Source: Candidatus Bathyarchaeota archaeon
GTDB lineage: Archaea; Thermoproteota; Bathyarchaeia; Bathyarchaeales; Bathycorpusculaceae
Direction: 5' to 3'
NCBI GenBank assembly: GCA_022865885.1
Contig: JALHSQ010000219.1
Coordinates: 1-64,000, forward strand
Length of the DNA stretch: 64,000 nucleotides
Shown piece by piece: positions 59,985 through 64,000 of this stretch. A model generated the notes under the pieces. It had not been told where the DNA came from. It did not search any database and saw nothing but the letters and a program-made list of their open reading frames with translations. The position numbers were made by a program, and so were the translations under genes. Each line of letters opens with the position of its first letter. Position 1 is the first letter of the stretch.

Positions 59985-60716
59985 TCAGTCTATCTTGTAG
60001 ACTTTCATTGATTCATCCTGATACACCAAGGTGAACCCTGTGTCTCTGTTGTCCAGAAGCCTGCTAAGCATTGTCTGTTTTCCAGCGTCATTAAACAGTT
60101 GAGTGGAATTCTCAAGTTTCCAATAGCTCGCTGGATCCAATCCAGCCACCTTGAACATCCACCATACTTTGCCGACCGGTGGGCCGTCATCCTTGTACAC
60201 GACGACGTATGTTGCGCCATATTTCTCCATAATCTGCCGCGTTTCAGTGCCATTGCTTGTGGTGAGAGCCTTTGCCACATCAACAAGCTTCTCATTTGGG
60301 TCAAACTCTTTGATCGCGCTCGGATCAGTCCGTGCTATTTGCACCATCTCAATCCATTCATGGGATACATTTCGCCCTGTCACTTTTCTCTCAGCGTATC
60401 CCTTGATCGCATGGCCGTAATCCCACCAGCACAGAAAAGTGGCATTCTCAGGAGTGCTACCATTTATCCAATCCAAACCTGTTCTCATCTCTGACTCAAA
60501 GTAGTGTTCAGAGTGATTTCCAGTTTCATCAGTGTACTCTATTTGAGCCGACCCATCTTTGAAGAAACTGAGCGTAGCGTTGTACCTGCCACCCACATGT
60601 TCAGTACTTGTTGGCAATTCCTTACTCTTCTGTGTAAGGTTATAGTAAGAAACAGCTCCAATTACAACTGCAGCAACCACAATTATCGCAATGACTGCGA
60701 CTATTCGTTTGTTCAT
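59985..60716 (-). CDS. Detached AglB/STT3-like domain protein
   Basis: 243 residues from ATG 60716 (MNKRIVAVIAIIVVAAVVIG, one membrane anchor); the frame opens 19 codons earlier. Residues ~95-105 give FLCWWDYGHAIKGYAERKVT, which contains WWDYG, the catalytic-site motif of archaeal oligosaccharyltransferase. It is followed by VDVAKALTTSNGTETRQIME and YGATYVVVYKDD, as in the C-terminal globular domain of AglB. The 11-13 membrane helices of a full enzyme are missing, so it cannot transfer glycans alone. It may be a regulatory or accessory form. Confidence 0.75.
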   Translation of the reverse strand: MNKRIVAVIAIIVVAAVVIGAVSYYNLTQKSKELPTSTEHVGGRYNATLSFFKDGSAQIEYTDETGNHSEHYFESEMRTGLDWINGSTPENATFLCWWDYGHAIKGYAERKVTGRNVSHEWIEMVQIARTDPSAIKEFDPNEKLVDVAKALTTSNGTETRQIMEKYGATYVVVYKDDGPPVGKVWWMFKVAGLDPASYWKLENSTQLFNDAGKQTMLSRLLDNRDTGFTLVYQDESMKVYKID

Positions 60717-60776
60717 CCTGCCACGACCAAGCAACGGAATATACGTGGCCAAGCGATATAAAGAGATTATCACTTG

Positions 60777-60962
60777 TCAATCTTCCAAAGAACTGTTTTC
60801 ATGTTTCTGTATCACCCAAGCTTCACCTTCAACCTCCCTGAATTCACTGCACGTTTCAAACCTGCCAATCTCATTACACGTAGCAAACCTTCTACAGTTC
60901 AAGCATGCTTCAACGCGTTCACGCTTCAACTTGCGTTCAAGTTCTTCTTTATTCATAATCAT
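60777..60962 (-). CDS. Small Cys-containing protein
   Basis: 61 residues, ATG start (a second Met follows). Charged N-terminus (NKEELERKLKRERVE) and CLNCRRFATCNEIGRFETC, four Cys suited to a metal site. It precedes the AglB-like gene on the same strand by 60 bases to its likely start and may be co-transcribed. No family recognised. Confidence 0.5.
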   Translation of the reverse strand: MIMNKEELERKLKRERVEACLNCRRFATCNEIGRFETCSEFREVEGEAWVIQKHENSSLED

Positions 60963-61359
60963 CGATTTTCAATGATTGACCATCAGACTGAGTACACTAA
61001 AATCTTCATACATCCACTTCGGAGATTCATCAATTGAATGGTGGTCTATCAAATCGCAGGTTTTGAAAGTCGCGTGTTTCCGATAATCATTGCCTCTCTG
61101 AGCGTGCGCGTAATGATCTCGTCGCCTGATTCATTGTTCGCTGTAAGCGCGCGCTGTTCTCGTTGGTCGTTGGCCTCCGACTTTCCAATTTTTTTGCTAT
61201 ATATATATTAAATGAAAAAGGGAGAAAAAAAGGGGTTTTCTTGTCCTTGTGCGTGCGCGCGCTTCAAACAGCGAAGCGGAACCTTGCAAAGATCCTGACA
61301 GCTACAACGATGTCACTCGCACAATAGCACAAGCACACTAACAACGAACAACAAAAACA
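60963..61359. other. Non-coding stretch at integrase 3' end
   Basis: No protein-like frame. It holds two GCGCGC palindromes (61146-61155, 61254-61263), an alternating AT run (61198-61210, TATATATATATTA) and a purine-rich A/G tract after it. It lies where the missing end of the integrase would have been coded, so it may be a deletion junction. Confidence 0.45.
61146..61155. repeat. GCGCGC palindrome
   Basis: Perfect AGCGCGCGCT, with a second GCGCGCGC at 61254 in the same gap. Confidence 0.55.
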
Positions 61360-62271
61360 TCAAACACAGAACTTCGATGAAAGCATTTCAGAGCAGAACC
61401 ATTGTCTCAACTTCTGTGGAGTAATGTCAAAACCTGTCTCTTCTCTAGCGTGTCTCCACAGCTCGATCACTTCTTGCCTCTGCATTGGGAAGAGTCTCTC
61501 ACTTCTTGATTGCCTCTTTGTCCTCAGATAGTCATCGAGTGCTTGTTCAGCTTCTTCATTATAGAAGCTTACCCATGACTTCTTTGTCTCGCCCCTGTGA
61601 CTATCAGGTGTAATCATTCTCTTCTCAAAGTCTATGTCTTCGGGTTTGAGTGAGAGGATCTCGTCTCTTCTCAAGCCTGTTGTTGCATAAAGCATGAACA
61701 GTGCCTTCTCTTTCTTTGTCTGAAGGTGTTTGTAGAATTGTTGGAGCTGTTCTTTGCTGAGTATCTGTTTTGGCTTGAACACTTGATGTGGGAACTTGAA
61801 GCTTGAGACCGTTTCTGGTGCTTTGCGGAAGTCTCTGAAGAACACTTTCATGGCCATGAGAATATTCTTGTATTGTGCTGAGCTGACTTTCAGGTTCTTC
61901 AAGTATTGGCGAACATCATCGGCGGTTGTTGATTCAACTGGTTTAGGCAATGCATTCAGGAATTTCTTGATGTAGTAGGTGTGCTCGTATGCTGTCTTGT
62001 CTGAGCGTCTCAAATCAACCTTCAAGAATTCTCTGAATCTTGTTAGCAATTCTATTGTAGGTAACCCAGGTGCTTGACGTGCAGAAGGTCGCCGGTTCAA
62101 GTCCGGTCCGGCCCACCATAAACCTTGAATATCGCTCTTTCCGTTGTTGTTCAATGAATTGGCGCTTGATAATTGTATTAACAACTGTTTCAAGTGGTTT
62201 TCGAAGGTTTTATTGAAATTGCAGACAAGATTACGCGCCTTTCCGGCCAGTTCCTTGTCTGAGTATAGCAT
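61360..62271 (-). pseudogene. Chimeric SSV-type integrase, C-terminally truncated
   Basis: 303 residues. N-terminal RHH-like part (NFNKTFENHLKQLLIQL), the att-encoded peptide WWAGPDLNRRPSARQAP, a core-binding domain (~85-165) and the catalytic domain with ATTGLRRDEILSLKPEDID (first Arg) and GETKKSWVSFY (Lys). Box II is ITPQKLRQWFCSEML, then SSKFCV and stop. The usual final GH motif and nucleophilic Tyr are absent, about 60 residues short, so it should not recombine. An in-frame TAA upstream of the first Met shows that the old N-terminal start is also damaged. Confidence 0.82.
62071..62118 (+). repeat. attR: copy of tRNA-Val 3' half
   Basis: Identical 48 bases to 55005-55052. No upstream tRNA half is present, so this copy cannot make a tRNA. 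It lies inside the integrase reading frame on the opposite strand. Confidence 0.92.
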
Positions 62272-62378
62272 GGCATTTCTTTGTTATTCGTTTGCGTTTG
62301 CCACGGATAGCATGCGAGGGCAAGTTCAATGCTATAAGCTTGGTCCTAAGTCAGAAGAGATGACCAAAGTGCAGGGTT

Positions 62379-63620
62379 CTACGATGACTTGGTTGGATCT
62401 TTTGCGAGTAGATAGAAGACTATTGCGGCGACAATGCCTATAGCTCCAAGAACACTTCCGAGACCTTCATAGTCAAGGTAGAGTAGTGCTAGTCCTCCTG
62501 ACATAGTTCCAAGGGCTGAACCAATGTTGATGACTGCAGTGTCTATCGACATCATTGTACCTCTGAGTCTTGGAACCTGTTCAAGAGTCAGACTGTTGGC
62601 TGATGAAGCCACCATGCCGAAAAACCAGCTGGCAGTCAACATTAAGACTAATGAAAGCCAGAGATTGGGTGTGAAAACGTATGCTACAGTGAATATTCCC
62701 GACAACAGAGCAGTAAGAACCGTTGAAGTTTTTCTTCCAAATCTATTCACAAGTAGGCCGCTAGTTAAGCTACCCAAAACATAGGACAAAGCTCCTCCCA
62801 ACAGTATGAGTGACGCCAGATCCGTAGGTATTAAGAATCTCTGTCTAAAGAATGATGTTGCATAGAGCACGATTGCAACAAAGGCCGCAGAACGAAGGAT
62901 GTCACCAATCAAACAAGCAACAGCAGATCTATTCAAGAGAACATCTTTGAAGTTCAGAAGAGTTTTCGTGTCCGACGAGGTTTGGCTGTTCTTTGAGGCG
63001 GATGGAAGACCAAGAAAAGCCATCAACAGACTTGTGAACAAAACCGGTAAGACAAACCATAGAAGTGGAAAACGCCAACCTTCGAATCCTGAAATCAGCG
63101 CAATGATTGGTGCTCCTATGACGTAGACTAATGCCCCGCCGGCAACGATCCAACCTATTGCGTTCGCTCGTTTCTCCAAGGGGAAATGCTCTCCAACTAG
63201 GGTAAATGCCATAGGATTAACCATTGCATATCCTGCTCCACTCAGCGAAAAGAACACAAGCAGAACTCTGAAATCCAAGGCTAAGAAACAACCCAAAGCA
63301 GAAATTGCCATCAGCAGCACACCTGTAAGAAGCAGTGACTTATGCTTGAATCTGACACTTAATACACCAGTCAACAATGCAAAAATGAACGCGGCAACAG
63401 AGTATGCTGTGTTTATTTGTCCTGTAACGCCGACCGATGTATTGAATGTGTTGCCTATGTCAATCAGAAGCAAAGCTGCTAAGACCGTTATCGGACCAGT
63501 CGCGAAGCTAGATACAACTAATGACGACAAAAACAGCCTTCTGTAGACGACCCTTTCGCTTGAATTCGAGTTGGCTCTCATACCACATGCTCCCCTTTCA
63601 CACTTGTCGTTCTTCAACAC
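62379..63620 (-). CDS. MFS transporter
   Basis: 413 residues, 12 membrane helices; the first ~13 residues may not belong (internal Met at MRANSNSSERVVY). MFS features: AFIFALLTGVLSVRFKHKSL (loop 2-3, R-x-x-R/K-like motif), GLLVNRFGRKTSTVLTALLS (second copy, D/N-R-x-G-R-K) and the symmetrical halves separated by a cytoplasmic loop (ASKNSQTSSDTKTLLNFKDV). It is likely a drug or metabolite H+ antiporter; the substrate is unknown. It lies to the right of the tRNA-Val element. Confidence 0.9.
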   Translation of the reverse strand: MLKNDKCERGACGMRANSNSSERVVYRRLFLSSLVVSSFATGPITVLAALLLIDIGNTFNTSVGVTGQINTAYSVAAFIFALLTGVLSVRFKHKSLLLTGVLLMAISALGCFLALDFRVLLVFFSLSGAGYAMVNPMAFTLVGEHFPLEKRANAIGWIVAGGALVYVIGAPIIALISGFEGWRFPLLWFVLPVLFTSLLMAFLGLPSASKNSQTSSDTKTLLNFKDVLLNRSAVACLIGDILRSAAFVAIVLYATSFFRQRFLIPTDLASLILLGGALSYVLGSLTSGLLVNRFGRKTSTVLTALLSGIFTVAYVFTPNLWLSLVLMLTASWFFGMVASSANSLTLEQVPRLRGTMMSIDTAVINIGSALGTMSGGLALLYLDYEGLGSVLGAIGIVAAIVFYLLAKDPTKSS

Positions 63621-63639
63621 TAGTTGTCCACTGAAATCT

Positions 63640-63740
63640 TATAACTTCCTATAGCCTCCTCGGTTCATCTACTAAGACCTCTTTCTCCTGAGAATATCTG
63701 ATTTTTCCTTGTTTAGAAAACAGAGATTAGAAAATCCTCG
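63640..63740. repeat. Dispersed intergenic repeat, copy 4
   Basis: AGCCTCCTCGGTTCATC upstream and TTTTTCCTTGTTTAGAAA then ACAGAGATTAGAAAATCC (core 63712-63734). It matches copies 2 and 3 at both ends and is the only copy outside the tRNA-Val repeats. Confidence 0.55.
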
Positions 63741-64000
63741 GCTTGGAAGAAACTGTAGCAGGACCAAGCAGCAGAACCATCTTACTAAACAGCTCCAGAA
63801 ACTCTCGGCCAGTCTCCGTTCTCTGATACGTTGCTTTTTCTGCCATCATATCTAACCGAATAAGATCATTTGACGTCATAAGACTCAAGTATTCCCCTGA
63901 TTGTGCAAAGCTCATACTACAATGAGACATGATATTCGTCTTGCCGGTTGGCGTGTGCAACTGCCTCAGAATTCCCGCTATGATTTCAAGTTTGCTCCGG
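63727..64000 (-). CDS. Partial winged-helix regulator at window edge
   Basis: The frame is open to the window end (…SKLEIIAGILRQLHTPTG), so the TTG at 63960 is internal and the true N-terminus lies outside. About 90 residues visible. The pattern KTNIMSHCSMSFAQSGEYLS, TSNDLIRLDMM and YQRTETGREFLELFSKM is that of the archaeal HTH_45-like winged-helix family. Targets are unknown. Its end overlaps dispersed repeat copy 4. Confidence 0.75.
   Translation of the reverse strand, partial: RSKLEIIAGILRQLHTPTGKTNIMSHCSMSFAQSGEYLSLMTSNDLIRLDMMAEKATYQRTETGREFLELFSKMVLLLGPATVSSKPRIF

Larger units (their letters stand above)
55005..62118. mobile_element. 7.1-kb integrated element at tRNA-Val
   Basis: Bounded by 48-bp direct repeats of the tRNA-Val 3' half, with an integrase-N fragment at the left and an integrase reading through the right repeat. 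Cargo: LamG protein, two small membrane proteins, GYD protein, secreted PLD nuclease, Cys-rich protein, an AglB-like domain protein and a small Cys protein. No replication gene is visible. The integrase has lost its catalytic end, so the element is probably fixed. Confidence 0.85.

Noticed and set aside
1-64000. CRISPR array or cas genes
   Set aside because: No regularly spaced direct repeats and no Cas-like proteins; the repeats at 56-64 kb are irregularly spaced and few.
1-64000. IS-element transposases
   Set aside because: No DDE, HUH-Y1 or serine transposase ORF was recognised; the only recombinases are tyrosine integrases, and the HUH protein has replication-initiator character.

Overview
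The window is archaeal chromosomal DNA. It carries the archaeal/eukaryotic-type translation set (S19e, L39e, L31e, LX, aIF6, prefoldin alpha, P0/L10, P1/L12, SecE/Sec61-gamma, Spt5), the archaeal D-aminoacyl-tRNA deacylase DTD2, a tRNA-splicing endonuclease, a UbiA-type archaeal lipid synthase and archaeal TATA boxes. Gene order (RNase P subunit 4-YhbY-S19e-PDCD5-L39e-L31e-aIF6-LX-prefoldin-FtsY; SecE-Spt5-L11-L1-L10-L12) and integrases whose genes overlap tRNA genes suggest a TACK-group archaeon, possibly Bathyarchaeia-like. That placement is inference from memory of these families.

Layout. 1-5.9 kb is an accessory region: two proteins with HEPN-type R-x4-H motifs, a compact three-gene operon (unknown / zinc-finger / TPR-HEPN), an ArsR-like regulator, an AbrB-PhoU protein and an integrase fragment. 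5.99-10.9 kb is a tRNA-Arg locus. It holds an integrase whose reading frame starts inside the tRNA gene and an HUH rolling-circle Rep with a small partner gene. Both lie in DNA whose + strand is A+C-rich whichever strand is coding. Two genes of host-like composition (GNAT, secreted dockerin beta-helix) sit between them. 11-14 kb has a PLD nuclease fused to a PUA/EVE-like domain, and TrkH. 14.8-26.3 kb is the housekeeping core: tRNA-Leu, RNA processing, ribosome, SRP and secretion genes, with arginine biosynthesis (argF) and DTD2 between the two ribosomal clusters.

26.2-51.5 kb is metabolic: presenilin-like protease, SPOUT-type protein, PGI/PMI, inositol-phosphate synthase, GlyRS, EndA, sugar nucleotidyltransferase, archaeal lipid prenyltransferase, beta-propeller protein, CDF exporter with three cytoplasmic repeats, AsnRS, acetyl-CoA synthetase plus acetate transporter, HypE, Ca2+-type ATPase (with a deleted paralogous pseudogene) and membrane pyrophosphatase. 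52-64 kb is accessory again: tRNA-Ser, a tRNA-Val carrying a 7.1-kb integrated element bounded by 48-bp direct repeats, an MFS transporter and a partial regulator at the window edge.

Main points of interest. (1) Three of the four tRNA genes are interrupted at non-canonical places (Ser at 8/9, Leu and Arg in the D-loop), and the splicing endonuclease gene is in the same window. (2) The tRNA-Val element has an integrase-N fragment at one end and, at the other, an integrase ORF that reads through the att copy into a second, diverged integrase-N sequence; this suggests successive integrations and a chimeric integrase that has also lost its catalytic tyrosine. (3) GCGCGC palindromes and a ~150-200 bp dispersed repeat are confined to the accessory intergenic DNA as far as I could read.
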